Source: Clostridia bacterium (GTDB lineage Bacteria; Bacillota; Clostridia; Peptostreptococcales; Anaerovoracaceae). From it: 64,000 nucleotides of DNA. The notes beneath the pieces are model-generated. The model was given only the letters and a program-made list of their open reading frames with translations, was not told where the DNA came from and made no database searches. A program made the position numbers and the translations under genes. This document shows positions 57,023 to 64,000 of the stretch, piece after piece. The stretch lies in the NCBI GenBank assembly GCA_902363595.1, contig CABJAP010000008.1, forward strand, positions 145,277 through 209,276. Direction: 5' to 3'. Positions within the stretch are counted from its first letter, which is position 1. Each line of letters starts with the position of its first letter.

Positions 57023-58444
57023 TTTGCTGCTATGGGCCAGCTTGTTATATAAGGTTGCCCGGGAAATTTTTAATAATTCCGCTGCTTTCTGCTTGTTTCC
57101 TCCGCATAAGTCCAGGGCCTTTTCAATCACCTCTAGTTCAGCCAGTTCTCTGGCTTTTTCCAAAGGGTTTTTTTCTGTAAAAATGGTGCTTTTCATTTCC
57201 CCATATAAGCTTTCTGAAACGAAATCGCCCAAATCGCCGGCTTCGATCTGTTTACCCACACAGAGGTTCATTGCCCGTTCAATCAAGTTTTTTAATTCCC
57301 TGACATTTCCCGGCCAATTATAGCAATAGAAATATTTCATCACTTGGGGAGAAACACATTCCACCTTTTTGTCCAGCAAAGCGTTCATTTCCTGGATGCT
57401 TTGTTCTACAAACAGAGGGATGTCTTCTTTTCGCTCTCGCAGCGGAGGAATGGTCACTCGCATAATATTCAAACGGTAATAGAGATCCTCTCTAAATTTT
57501 CCTTCCTTCACAAGCAGAGCTAAGTTTTTATTGGATGCAGCAATAATCCGCACATCCATTTTTTTTGTTCTTCCTCCGATCCGGCAAAATTCTTTTTCCT
57601 GAAGCACACGCAGCAGCTTAGGCTGGATGTGGTAAGGCAGCTGATCCACTTCATCCAAAAAGAGCGCCCCTTTCTCGGCCAGCTCCAGTTTGCCAGGTCT
57701 TCCGCCCGGTTGTGCACCGGTGAAGGCCCCTCCTTCGTAGCCGAACAGCTCTGATTCAAAAAGGCTTTCCGGTATGGCCGCGCAGTTGATTTCAATGAAC
57801 GGATAATTCATTCGCTTGCTCAGATTATGGATAGAATGTGCGACAAGCTCTTTTCCGCAGCCTGTTTCAGCTTCGATCAGGACCGTCGAATCGGTTTCGG
57901 ACATCCTGACTAGTTTACTTTTTAGTTCTCGAATCGGTACGCTGTCTCCGATTATATCAGCAAGGGAATATTTCTTGTGCGCTTTTTTTCTTTTTTTGCC
58001 GGAAATAATTCGTTTGATTCGATCGGAAAAGTCCAAAAGTCCATCAGCTGATAGAGCCTCCAGTTTGTTAAAAAACAGGTCGACTTCTTGAGCGGTACTG
58101 AATAAATCAAAGTCCACAACGCCAATCATTTTTTTGCCCTCATACAGCGCTTTCATTCTGGCAATATTGATACCGCTCATTCCCAGGTAAACAGCCAGCT
58201 CCTCGTTTTTTTCCGATTCCAGAAAATCTATTAATTTGCTGGCGGGGTATATTTCCCTTATGTTTTTTCCAAGGATCTCTTTAGAGAAATTTTCGCCTTC
58301 TGTTTGGGTTATTTTTTCCTTCAATTCCTTTGCCATATATCGTATGGTTCCATCTTTGTCCACAACCACCAACCCACTAATATGATCCAGAATTCTTTTG
58401 CATTCTTCAAGCGTAAGCTGAAAATCGCTGCTCTTCCTATTCAT
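57014..58444 (-). CDS. Sigma-54-dependent transcriptional activator with PAS sensor
   Basis: 476 aa. N-terminal PAS-like sensor ~8-100 (ILDHISGLVVVDKDGTIRYM); AAA+ domain ~165-390 with Walker A EAETGCGKEL, the sigma-54 contact loop GGAFTGA, Walker B GALFLDEVDQLP, sensor/arginine-finger LREDLYYRLNIMRV and PPLRERKEDIP; Fis-type HTH at the end (LELCGGN-like LDLCGGNKQKAAELLKISRATLYNKL). Start at 58444 behind AGGAGG; the longer frame runs through the rpsR terminator. No receiver domain, so it probably senses a small ligand, presumably the transporter's substrate. Confidence 0.93.
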   Translation of the reverse strand: MNRKSSDFQLTLEECKRILDHISGLVVVDKDGTIRYMAKELKEKITQTEGENFSKEILGKNIREIYPASKLIDFLESEKNEELAVYLGMSGINIARMKALYEGKKMIGVVDFDLFSTAQEVDLFFNKLEALSADGLLDFSDRIKRIISGKKRKKAHKKYSLADIIGDSVPIRELKSKLVRMSETDSTVLIEAETGCGKELVAHSIHNLSKRMNYPFIEINCAAIPESLFESELFGYEGGAFTGAQPGGRPGKLELAEKGALFLDEVDQLPYHIQPKLLRVLQEKEFCRIGGRTKKMDVRIIAASNKNLALLVKEGKFREDLYYRLNIMRVTIPPLRERKEDIPLFVEQSIQEMNALLDKKVECVSPQVMKYFYCYNWPGNVRELKNLIERAMNLCVGKQIEAGDLGDFVSESLYGEMKSTIFTEKNPLEKARELAELEVIEKALDLCGGNKQKAAELLKISRATLYNKLAHSSKSV

Positions 58445-58472
58445 CTCCAGGTCCTCCTGTTTCCAACTAAAG

Positions 58473-58510
58473 AAAAAAACGGAACCAGCTGTCTTATTCT
58501 GCTGATTCCG
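58473..58510 (-). terminator. Terminator of the rpsF-ssb-rpsR operon
   Basis: On the - strand CGGAATCAGC-loop-GCTGGTTCCG followed by TTTTTTT, 15 nt after the rpsR stop. It separates rpsR from the sigma-54 activator gene. Confidence 0.88.
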
Positions 58511-58524
58511 CTCTCTTGTTCTTC

Positions 58525-58755
58525 TTAGTCTGCTGTATAAGGCAGCAGTGCAACGATTCTTGCTCTCTTGATCGCTCTTGTTACTTCTCTCTGGTGTACT
58601 GCGCAAGTTCCGGTGATTCTCTTAGGAAGAATCTTACCTCTTTCCGTTACATATTTTTTCAGTTTTTCAACGTCTTTGTAATCTATGGTTTCTGTCTTGT
58701 CCGCACAGAACTGGCATACTTTTTTTCTTCTCATGCCGCCGCGTCTTCTATCCAT
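58525..58755 (-). CDS. rpsR: 30S ribosomal protein S18
   Basis: 76 aa. [59 protein letters not shown] is the conserved S18 core; the N-terminal CxxC and the later Cys/His mark the zinc-capable form. Third gene of rpsF-ssb-rpsR, 18 nt after ssb. Confidence 0.97.
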   Translation of the reverse strand: MDRRRGGMRRKKVCQFCADKTETIDYKDVEKLKKYVTERGKILPKRITGTCAVHQREVTRAIKRARIVALLPYTAD

Positions 58756-58773
58756 GACATTATCTCCTTTCTC

Positions 58774-59205
58774 TTAGAATGGGATGTCCTCATCCTCGAT
58801 GGCCTGGAATCCCTCTGGAATCCCCATGTCATCCTTCTGCGGAGATGAGGCCTGCTGTTGTGCCGGCCGATCGCTTCTTTCGTTCCGATCTCCCCAGTCT
58901 AAAAATTCTACGTTATTAGCAACTACTTCCGTGGTATACACAGTCGCCCCATCTTTGTTGGTATATTTTCCTGTCTGTATGCGTCCCTGTATTCCTACAA
59001 GTCTGCCTTTTCTCAGGAAACGTTCGCAGTTTTCCGCCTGTTTTCCAAATACAACCACATTGGGAAAATCGGCCTGCTTTTCGCCTCCGGCTCTTACCGG
59101 ACGGTCGATGGCTACGCTGAATCTGGCAACCGCCATCTGCGTTTCGGAAGTATATCTTACTTCAGGGTCTCTTGTTAATCTGCCGATCAGTACTACATTA
59201 TTCAT
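58774..59205 (-). CDS. ssb: Single-stranded DNA-binding protein
   Basis: 143 aa. OB-fold ~1-105 (MNNVVLIGRLTRDPEVRYTSETQMAVARFSVAIDR.. GRLVGIQGRIQTGKYTNKDG), Gln/Ser-rich linker and the partner-binding acidic tip EDEDIPF at the C-terminus. AAAGGGGTG before the ATG. Located between rpsF and rpsR as in most Firmicutes. Confidence 0.97.
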   Translation of the reverse strand: MNNVVLIGRLTRDPEVRYTSETQMAVARFSVAIDRPVRAGGEKQADFPNVVVFGKQAENCERFLRKGRLVGIQGRIQTGKYTNKDGATVYTTEVVANNVEFLDWGDRNERSDRPAQQQASSPQKDDMGIPEGFQAIEDEDIPF

Positions 59206-59217
59206 ACCCGCACCCCT

Positions 59218-59505
59218 TTATTTCTCATCTTTGTTAATGATCATGTGTCTCATTACATTATCTGAGATTTTCAGTCTTCTGTCTAATTCTTTAGGCAGAT
59301 TTTCACTTGCTTTAAATTCTACGACTACGTAGTATCCGTCATTTTTCTTCTGAATCGGATATGCAAGTTTTTTCATTCCCCATACGTCTGTTTTGGTGAC
59401 TTCGCCATCCGCGCTGATGATCTGCTGAACAGTCTCAACGGTAGCATTCTTTTTCTCGTCCTCCAAAACTGGATCGATAATGAACATAACTTCATAATTT
59501 GTCAT
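59218..59505 (-). CDS. rpsF: 30S ribosomal protein S6
   Basis: 95 aa. TNYEVMFIIDPVLEDEKKNATVETVQQIISADG and WGMKKLAYPIQKKNDGYYVVVEFKA are the conserved S6 fold; partner of S18. The ATG at 59505 follows GGGAGGTG; a longer frame upstream covers the leader. First gene of its operon. Confidence 0.97.
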   Translation of the reverse strand: MTNYEVMFIIDPVLEDEKKNATVETVQQIISADGEVTKTDVWGMKKLAYPIQKKNDGYYVVVEFKASENLPKELDRRLKISDNVMRHMIINKDEK

Positions 59506-59611
59506 TCGTTTCACCTCCCTGTGGACTAAATGGCGCCCGCCTTCTGCCGGCGCAGAGAGCATTAAAAATTTCAATGCCTTTCTATTATACACTACTTTGT
59601 GCAAAAATCAA
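59506..59611 (-). promoter_or_regulatory. rpsF promoter and leader, possible S6:S18 autoregulatory structure
   Basis: -10 TATAAT (59584-59589), 16-nt spacer, -35 TTGATT (59606-59611) on the - strand. The ~75-nt leader can form GCATT/AATGC and a GC-rich hairpin at 59533-59553 (GCGCCGGCAGAAGGCGGGCG) containing CCG, the element bound by S6:S18 in known rpsF leaders. Promoter is solid; the regulatory reading is tentative. Confidence 0.45.
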
Positions 59612-59620
59612 GAAAAATCT

Positions 59621-60223
59621 TTACACCGGAATAATCAATCCGCCCATGATGATTTCCATCATTTCCTCAGTCAGCTCCATATCCCAGCTGTAATTATCGT
59701 TTTTCGTCAGCTTAACGGTAAGCGTCTGCGGCTCACCGGGCGCGGCCTGGCTGGCCTTTTCCACCTGCTTTGCGAAAATACTCAAGCACTTTTTGTTTAG
59801 ACTCTTTTTACTGTTCTTTCCCGTGTAAAGATTATCCTCCATATAGGAATAGGCTTCCTTATTATAATCTTTCAGAACACCGCTGAAATCCGAATTGCAG
59901 ACCTGGACCTGGGCCGTGGCTGCGGTTTCGGCCTGGTTTTTTTCTACAGAATCAATTTTATAAGTAAAGTTTTTAAAAAGGCTGTTGTAGATCAGATCCA
60001 AATCCTCTTTGTTTCCGGCGCTGTGGAGGAGCATGTTGATATCTTCATTTTGCGTATACAAAATCAGCGTGTCCGTATCCTTTTTCTTTAAACCTTCAAA
60101 AAATGCTTCTGTCACCTGCTCCGGCTCGGTGATTGTCAGGGTCTGGGTAAAATCTTTCATGCTGCATCCCCAAAGCCCGCTGGCCGCGGCAAGGATCATA
60201 ACGATTGCGATTATCTTTTTCAT
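59621..60223 (-). CDS. Lipoprotein, unknown function
   Basis: 200 aa. Signal with lipobox ASGLWGC (Cys ~20). The mature part starts TEPEQVTEAFFEGLKKKDTDTLILYTQNEDI, resembling the NTF2-like/DUF4878 fold of many clostridial lipoproteins in which a short N-terminal helix precedes a cone of beta strands (YKIDSVEKNQAETAATAQVQVCNSDF, QTLTVKLTKNDNYSWDMEL). Start ATG at 60223 with GGAGAA upstream. A TATAAT lies ~35 nt further upstream. Single gene; it ends ~10 bases from the rpsF -35 region. Confidence 0.8.
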   Translation of the reverse strand: MKKIIAIVMILAAASGLWGCSMKDFTQTLTITEPEQVTEAFFEGLKKKDTDTLILYTQNEDINMLLHSAGNKEDLDLIYNSLFKNFTYKIDSVEKNQAETAATAQVQVCNSDFSGVLKDYNKEAYSYMEDNLYTGKNSKKSLNKKCLSIFAKQVEKASQAAPGEPQTLTVKLTKNDNYSWDMELTEEMMEIIMGGLIIPV

Positions 60224-60315
60224 ACCTGAATTCTCCATACATTTTTTCCATTATATCATGTATGGCGCCAGTTGGCATGTTTTCCCGTCATATTTTGTTG
60301 TCTGCTGGGAAGGAT

Positions 60316-61338
60316 TTATCGCTGCACCCGCCCGCTGCCGTCGCCGGCCGCCAGCGCATTCACTTCTTCAACGCTCACCCTGTTAAAATCACCCTCCACA
60401 GAATGTTTGAGACAAGACGCCGCCGCAGCGAATTCCAGGGCATCTTTCAGGGACATGTTTTTATACAGCCCATAAATCAGTCCTGCTGCGAAGCTGTCTC
60501 CCCCGCCAACCCGGTCGACGATATGAATCTCATACTCCTTTGAAAAGAAACATTGGCTGCCGTCGCTGATCATGGCGGCCCATCGGTTATCATTGGCCGA
60601 CAAGCTGGTTCTCAATGTGATCGCAGCGTATTTAAAGCCAAACCGCTCAATCAGCTGACTTGCAACAGAACAATAACCTTCATGATTGAGTTTTCCCCCG
60701 TTCACATCACTATCCTCGGCCTGTATGCCGAAAATCTTTTCCGCATCCTCTTCATTGGCAATGCAGATATCCACATAGTCCATCAGTGGTTCCATAATAC
60801 GCTGCGCTTCCTGAGAGGACCAGAGTTTTTTCCTGAAGTTGAGATCGCAGCTGATCGTCATATCCCGCTTCTTGGCTTCCCGGCAGGCTTCTTTTACCAG
60901 CACTGCGGCATTCTCGCTCAGGGCCGGCGTAATTCCGGTAAAATGAAACCATTTCGCCCCATCAAAAATGGCCGGCCAGTCAAAATCTCCCGAAACCGCC
61001 TGGGCAATGGAGGATCCGGCTCTGTCGTAGATAACTTTGGAAGGCCTCTGGGATGCTCCTGTTTCCAAATAATAGATTCCGACCCGATCCCCTCCCCGGA
61101 CAATGCTGCCGGTATCCACTCCGAAAGAATTCAAGCTACGGATGGCTGCCGCTCCAATCTCGTGGGGAGGCAGCTTGGTGACAAAAGCAGTGTCCACTCC
61201 AAAATTGGAAAGGGATACGGCAACATTTGCTTCCCCGCCGCCAAAAGTCGCTTCCATACGGTCATTTTGAAAAAAGCGCAGATAGCCTTCTGGTTTCAGC
61301 CGCAGCATAATTTCTCCAAACGTAATAATTTCCGCCAT
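60316..61338 (-). CDS. kdgK: 2-dehydro-3-deoxygluconokinase (KDG kinase)
   Basis: 340 aa, PfkB/ribokinase fold. ITFGEIMLRLKPEG at the start, the GGGEANVAVSLSNFG substrate motif (~33-47), FHFTGITPAL, and the C-terminal ATP/anion-hole signature DRVGGGDSFAAGLIYG (~270-285, catalytic Asp in GGGDS). Phosphorylates KDG to KDPG. Follows eda by 4 nt; AGGAGG site. Confidence 0.95.
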   Translation of the reverse strand: MAEIITFGEIMLRLKPEGYLRFFQNDRMEATFGGGEANVAVSLSNFGVDTAFVTKLPPHEIGAAAIRSLNSFGVDTGSIVRGGDRVGIYYLETGASQRPSKVIYDRAGSSIAQAVSGDFDWPAIFDGAKWFHFTGITPALSENAAVLVKEACREAKKRDMTISCDLNFRKKLWSSQEAQRIMEPLMDYVDICIANEEDAEKIFGIQAEDSDVNGGKLNHEGYCSVASQLIERFGFKYAAITLRTSLSANDNRWAAMISDGSQCFFSKEYEIHIVDRVGGGDSFAAGLIYGLYKNMSLKDALEFAAAASCLKHSVEGDFNRVSVEEVNALAAGDGSGRVQR

Positions 61339-61342
61339 CTTC

Positions 61343-61993
61343 TTACCTCCTAATCTCCTTTACAAGTTTCATCGCCTTCCGGCACCTCTTTGTCACTTCT
61401 TCCCATCGATCCTGCTCTAATAAATCCGTCTTTACCATAAACGTGCCGCCGCAGGCAGCAACCGCTGGGCTGGACAGGTATTCCCCCAAATTATCCATAG
61501 AGATTCCGCCGGTAGGCATGAATTTCACTTGCTGATAAGGACCGGCAAGGGCGTTTATGGTTTTGACCCCGCCGAACTGCTCTGCCGGGAAAAATTTCAG
61601 GACGGTCAGCCCCATCTCCATGGCCCGCTCAATCTCCGTAGGCGTGACACATCCGGGGAATACAGGAATGTCCCGATTCAAGCAAAACTCCACCACCTTT
61701 GGATTGAAACCCGGGCTGACGATAAACCGGGCCCCGGCATCTTTCGCCCTTTGGGCCTGCTCTACGGTAAGAACGGTACCGGCTCCCACCATTAGATGAT
61801 CACACTGCACGCCCATGGTTTCGATAACTTTTTCCGCCCCTTGAGCGCGGAATGTAACTTCCGCGGCCTCCATTTCCCCATCTGCCAGCGCCTTTGCCAG
61901 CAGCGCAGCCTTATTTGTCTGATCCAGCCGGATGACAGGAATAATTCCTGCCCGGAAAAAAGTCTGTACAACGCTCTGGTATTGTTTGCTCAT
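61343..61993 (-). CDS. eda: 2-dehydro-3-deoxyphosphogluconate (KDPG) aldolase
   Basis: 216 aa. Cleaves KDPG into pyruvate and glyceraldehyde-3-phosphate. Motifs: GIIPVIRL (~16), AAEVTFRAQGA (catalytic Glu ~45), GAGTVLTVEQA (~72), VSPGFNP (~92), FPGCVTPTEI, LKFFPAEQFGG with the Schiff-base Lys (~136) and FMPTGGI. The ATG overlaps the uxaA stop by 4 nt. Confidence 0.96.
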   Translation of the reverse strand: MSKQYQSVVQTFFRAGIIPVIRLDQTNKAALLAKALADGEMEAAEVTFRAQGAEKVIETMGVQCDHLMVGAGTVLTVEQAQRAKDAGARFIVSPGFNPKVVEFCLNRDIPVFPGCVTPTEIERAMEMGLTVLKFFPAEQFGGVKTINALAGPYQQVKFMPTGGISMDNLGEYLSSPAVAACGGTFMVKTDLLEQDRWEEVTKRCRKAMKLVKEIRR

Positions 61994-63441
61994 AATGTCA
62001 CTCCTTGTTTAAAAATAGCGATATCCCGGTAACCCCTGATCTCGCATTTCGTTCGATCCCCGCTGGCTGTTTCTATAACACAGCGGTAAAAATCTTCAAC
62101 AATCTTTTCCCGGTCCCCTTCATCCGCCATAAAGCCCCCATCGAAATCGAACCAGTTGTTCTTTTTTTCATAAATGAAATGGTTGGAAGCGATCTTAACG
62201 GTAGGAACCAGGCTTCCGAAAGGCGTTCCCCTGCCTGTGGTAAAAAGAATCAAATGAGCGCCGGACAGGGCCAGGGCCGTGGAAGCCACCAGATCGTTTC
62301 CAGGGGAGGAAAGCAAATTCAGACCGGGAACCTTTACCGGTTCTCCATACTGTAAGACATCATTGACAAGGGAGCTGCCGCCCTTTTGCACGCAGCCCAG
62401 CGATTTATCTTCCAAAGTGGTAATGCCCCCCGCTTTATTTCCCGGGGAAGGATTTTCATAAATCACCTGTCCGTGGCGTCTGAAATAGTCCTTAAACTGA
62501 TTGATAAGTCCGACTGTTTTAGCGAAGGTCTCTTCATCTCTGCACCTGTTCATCAACAGTCTTTCCGCTCCGAACATCTCCGGAACTTCCGTCAGGATTA
62601 CGCTGCCGCCCTGGCCGCACAAGCGGTCGGAAAACCTGCCCACCAAGGGGTTTGCCGTTATACCGGAAAGGCCGTCGGAGCCGCCGCATTTCAGGCCGAC
62701 CACCAGCCGGCTCACCGGAACCGGCTGCCGCCGGAAGTTTTTCGCATAATCGATCAGATCGCGTACCAATAATGCGCCGTCTTCAAGTTCATCCTCCGTA
62801 TCCTGGCATTGGAGAAATTTTATCCGCTCCAATGAAGCCGGCTGACCTGGCAAATAGTCCTTTAAAACGTCCAAGTTGCAATTTTCGCAGCCCAGCCCCA
62901 AGAGCAGAACGCCTCCGGCGTTGGGATGACCGGCCAGAGCGGCCAATGCCCTGCGGGTATTTTCTTGATCCTCGCCCATCTGTGAACAGCCATAAGGATG
63001 GGTGATGGCATAAACCCCGTCAACCTTTCCCCGTGCGTATTCCTTCGCTTTCTCAGCAAGCTCCTGGGCAACGGAATTCACACAGCCCACAGTGGCAATA
63101 ATCCAAACCTCATTTCGAACCGCGCACCTGCCGTCTTCCCGCACATATCCGCTGAAAAAAGAAGCTTTCGATCCTCTTAGTTCTTGAGTTTTCAAGGCTT
63201 TACGGTATTGATAATCTTCTGTATCGCCTAATAGCGTTTTTACGTTGTGGGTGTGGACCCATTGGCCCTCTTGAATGTCTTTCTCAGCCCGCCCGATGGG
63301 GCAGCCGTATTTGATAATGGTCTCCCCCTTGGAAATTTTTTTTAAAGCGAATTTATGACCCTGGGGTATCTTCTCTTTTTTCACCAGATCGTTCAAGGCG
63401 ACCGCCACGTTATCCTTCTCGTTTATTTTAATCCAGTCCAT
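61990..63441 (-). CDS. uxaA: Altronate dehydratase
   Basis: 483 aa, near the usual ~495. Dehydrates D-altronate to 2-keto-3-deoxygluconate. N-terminal SAF domain ~1-85 (NDNVAVALNDL-like, KGETIIKYGCPIGRA), and C-terminal UxaA catalytic part with THPYGCSQMGEDQENTRRAL, GLGCENCNL, LKCGGSDGLSGITANPLVG, and TTGRGTPFGSLVPTVKIASN. ATG at 63441 follows AAGGAG eight nt upstream; a GTG three codons earlier is less likely. Two nt after uxaB. Confidence 0.95.
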   Translation of the reverse strand: MDWIKINEKDNVAVALNDLVKKEKIPQGHKFALKKISKGETIIKYGCPIGRAEKDIQEGQWVHTHNVKTLLGDTEDYQYRKALKTQELRGSKASFFSGYVREDGRCAVRNEVWIIATVGCVNSVAQELAEKAKEYARGKVDGVYAITHPYGCSQMGEDQENTRRALAALAGHPNAGGVLLLGLGCENCNLDVLKDYLPGQPASLERIKFLQCQDTEDELEDGALLVRDLIDYAKNFRRQPVPVSRLVVGLKCGGSDGLSGITANPLVGRFSDRLCGQGGSVILTEVPEMFGAERLLMNRCRDEETFAKTVGLINQFKDYFRRHGQVIYENPSPGNKAGGITTLEDKSLGCVQKGGSSLVNDVLQYGEPVKVPGLNLLSSPGNDLVASTALALSGAHLILFTTGRGTPFGSLVPTVKIASNHFIYEKKNNWFDFDGGFMADEGDREKIVEDFYRCVIETASGDRTKCEIRGYRDIAIFKQGVTL

Positions 63442-63443
63442 CT

Positions 63444-64000
63444 CTAACACTCCTTGAGAAAACCAGCCAGAGCCTCTGTCATCCCCTGGCTTTCGATCCC
63501 ATCCATAAAGGCTGCTGTCATCTGCACCAGGCCTTGAACCTTGGATAAATTCTCCTGGAAAAAATCCTTCTGTTCAAGCAGTTCATGGACAAGGGCCTCA
63601 TTGGTCTGAAACTGTCCGGCCCTGCGGAAAAAAGCGAGGACCTGTTCATCGTCCCGAACCTGCTCATGTTTGTAGTAGACAATCAGCGCTGCCAGGGCAA
63701 AGACGGTGCATGCAGGCAGCGTCCCCTTGCGGGCGGCATATTCTTTCAGAGATGGCTTGATTCTGGCCGTCCATTTTGAAATGCTGTTGAGGGCGATATC
63801 GGTCAGCTTGTGGTCAATAAAGGGGTTGGCAAAGCGATCGAATACATCTTCAGCAAATTGGCGCAAATCTTCCTTGGGCAGGTCCAAGGTTGGAATGACT
63901 TCTTGAAAAACAAAGGTCCTGACAAACTGGTTGATCTTCTCATCTTCCATGCTTTCTCTGACAATTTGTTTTCCTGCGAGACGGGCCACAGGGACCAGGC
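63444..64000 (-). CDS. uxaB: Tagaturonate reductase, C-terminal part (cut by window edge)
   Basis: About 184 C-terminal residues; the frame is open to the right edge and reads LVPVARLAGKQIVRESME.., a sequence that sits mid-protein in mannitol-dehydrogenase-family tagaturonate reductases. C-terminal helical domain follows (FQEVIPTLDLP, FADVFDRFANPFIDHKLTDIALNSISKWTARIKPSL, with the Lys/His active-site region in NPFIDHKL). NADH-linked reduction of tagaturonate to altronate. First visible gene of uxaB-uxaA-eda-kdgK. Fructuronate reductase (uxuB) is the main alternative, but the neighbour uxaA favours uxaB. Confidence 0.88.
   Translation of the reverse strand, partial: LVPVARLAGKQIVRESMEDEKINQFVRTFVFQEVIPTLDLPKEDLRQFAEDVFDRFANPFIDHKLTDIALNSISKWTARIKPSLKEYAARKGTLPACTVFALAALIVYYKHEQVRDDEQVLAFFRRAGQFQTNEALVHELLEQKDFFQENLSKVQGLVQMTAAFMDGIESQGMTEALAGFLKEC

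Overview
The window looks like chromosomal DNA of a strictly anaerobic, endospore-forming low-to-middle GC Firmicute (class Clostridia). The evidence is yabP/yabQ, a Spo0A-type DNA-binding domain, an oxygen-scavenging flavodiiron fusion, a lysine riboswitch, strong AGGAGG ribosome sites and Firmicute gene orders normally found near the origin (yabP-yabQ-divIC-like, rnmV-rsmA, rpsF-ssb-rpsR, yybS-gdpP-rplI-dnaB). A relative of Eubacteriales Family XIII / Anaerovoracaceae is my guess, not something the sequence proves. I recognised no rRNA, tRNA, insertion sequence, phage gene or CRISPR array.

Layout. 1-7 kb: the end of an ABC exporter; an ECF sigma factor with a membrane-anchored beta-propeller protein and a 45-residue ORF; an acetyltransferase; a DUF1847 protein; a secreted wall protein. 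7-14.5 kb: a lysine-riboswitch operon lysA-lysC-dapF-dapA-dapB-dapH (acetylase branch of the DAP pathway), with a divergent M20 amidohydrolase that may supply the deacetylase step. 15-20.5 kb: a large repetitive surface protein behind a WalR-like box, ybaK, two acetyltransferases, a GH25/LysM lysozyme and the remnant of a second surface protein. 20.7-25.2 kb: yabP-yabQ-divIC-like-rnmV-rsmA-LTA synthase. 25.5-29.5 kb: an XRE regulator plus receiver-less Spo0A domain, a structured intergenic element, and a two-component system with a PepSY protein. 29.9-34.8 kb: a saccharopine-dehydrogenase-like enzyme and MFS transporter divergent from an AraC/GH39-like regulator. 34.9-37.4 kb: flavodiiron-rubredoxin-oxidoreductase fusion. 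37.5-44.7 kb: a pilus/type II secretion-like operon (transglutaminase lipoprotein, PilC/GspF, four small one-TM proteins, PilT, SARP-type regulator), then a subtilisin. 45-52.2 kb: M23/LysM/G5 peptidase, DnaD protein, DUF1858, dnaB, rplI, gdpP-like, yybS-like. 52.3-58.4 kb: an M15 peptidase and a sigma-54-controlled operon (GPH transporter, P1 peptidase, amidohydrolase) with its activator. 58.5-60.2 kb: rpsR-ssb-rpsF and a lipoprotein. 60.3-64 kb: hexuronate catabolism kdgK-eda-uxaA-uxaB, the last gene cut by the window edge.

Points of most interest: (1) a compact pilus-like operon whose only ATPase in view is PilT-like; (2) an XRE/receiver-less-Spo0A gene pair preceded by two Spo0A-box-like sites; (3) a complete-looking sigma-54 circuit (a consensus -24/-12 promoter, tandem palindromic upstream sites, activator) placed between the two halves of a usually contiguous ribosomal/replication cluster; (4) a dispersed intergenic repeat of about 150 bp with three diverged copies, each just 3' of a gene and in that gene's orientation; (5) a ~120-nt element with a 17-bp closing helix ahead of a two-component system. 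All family assignments come from reading motifs by eye; no database search was possible.
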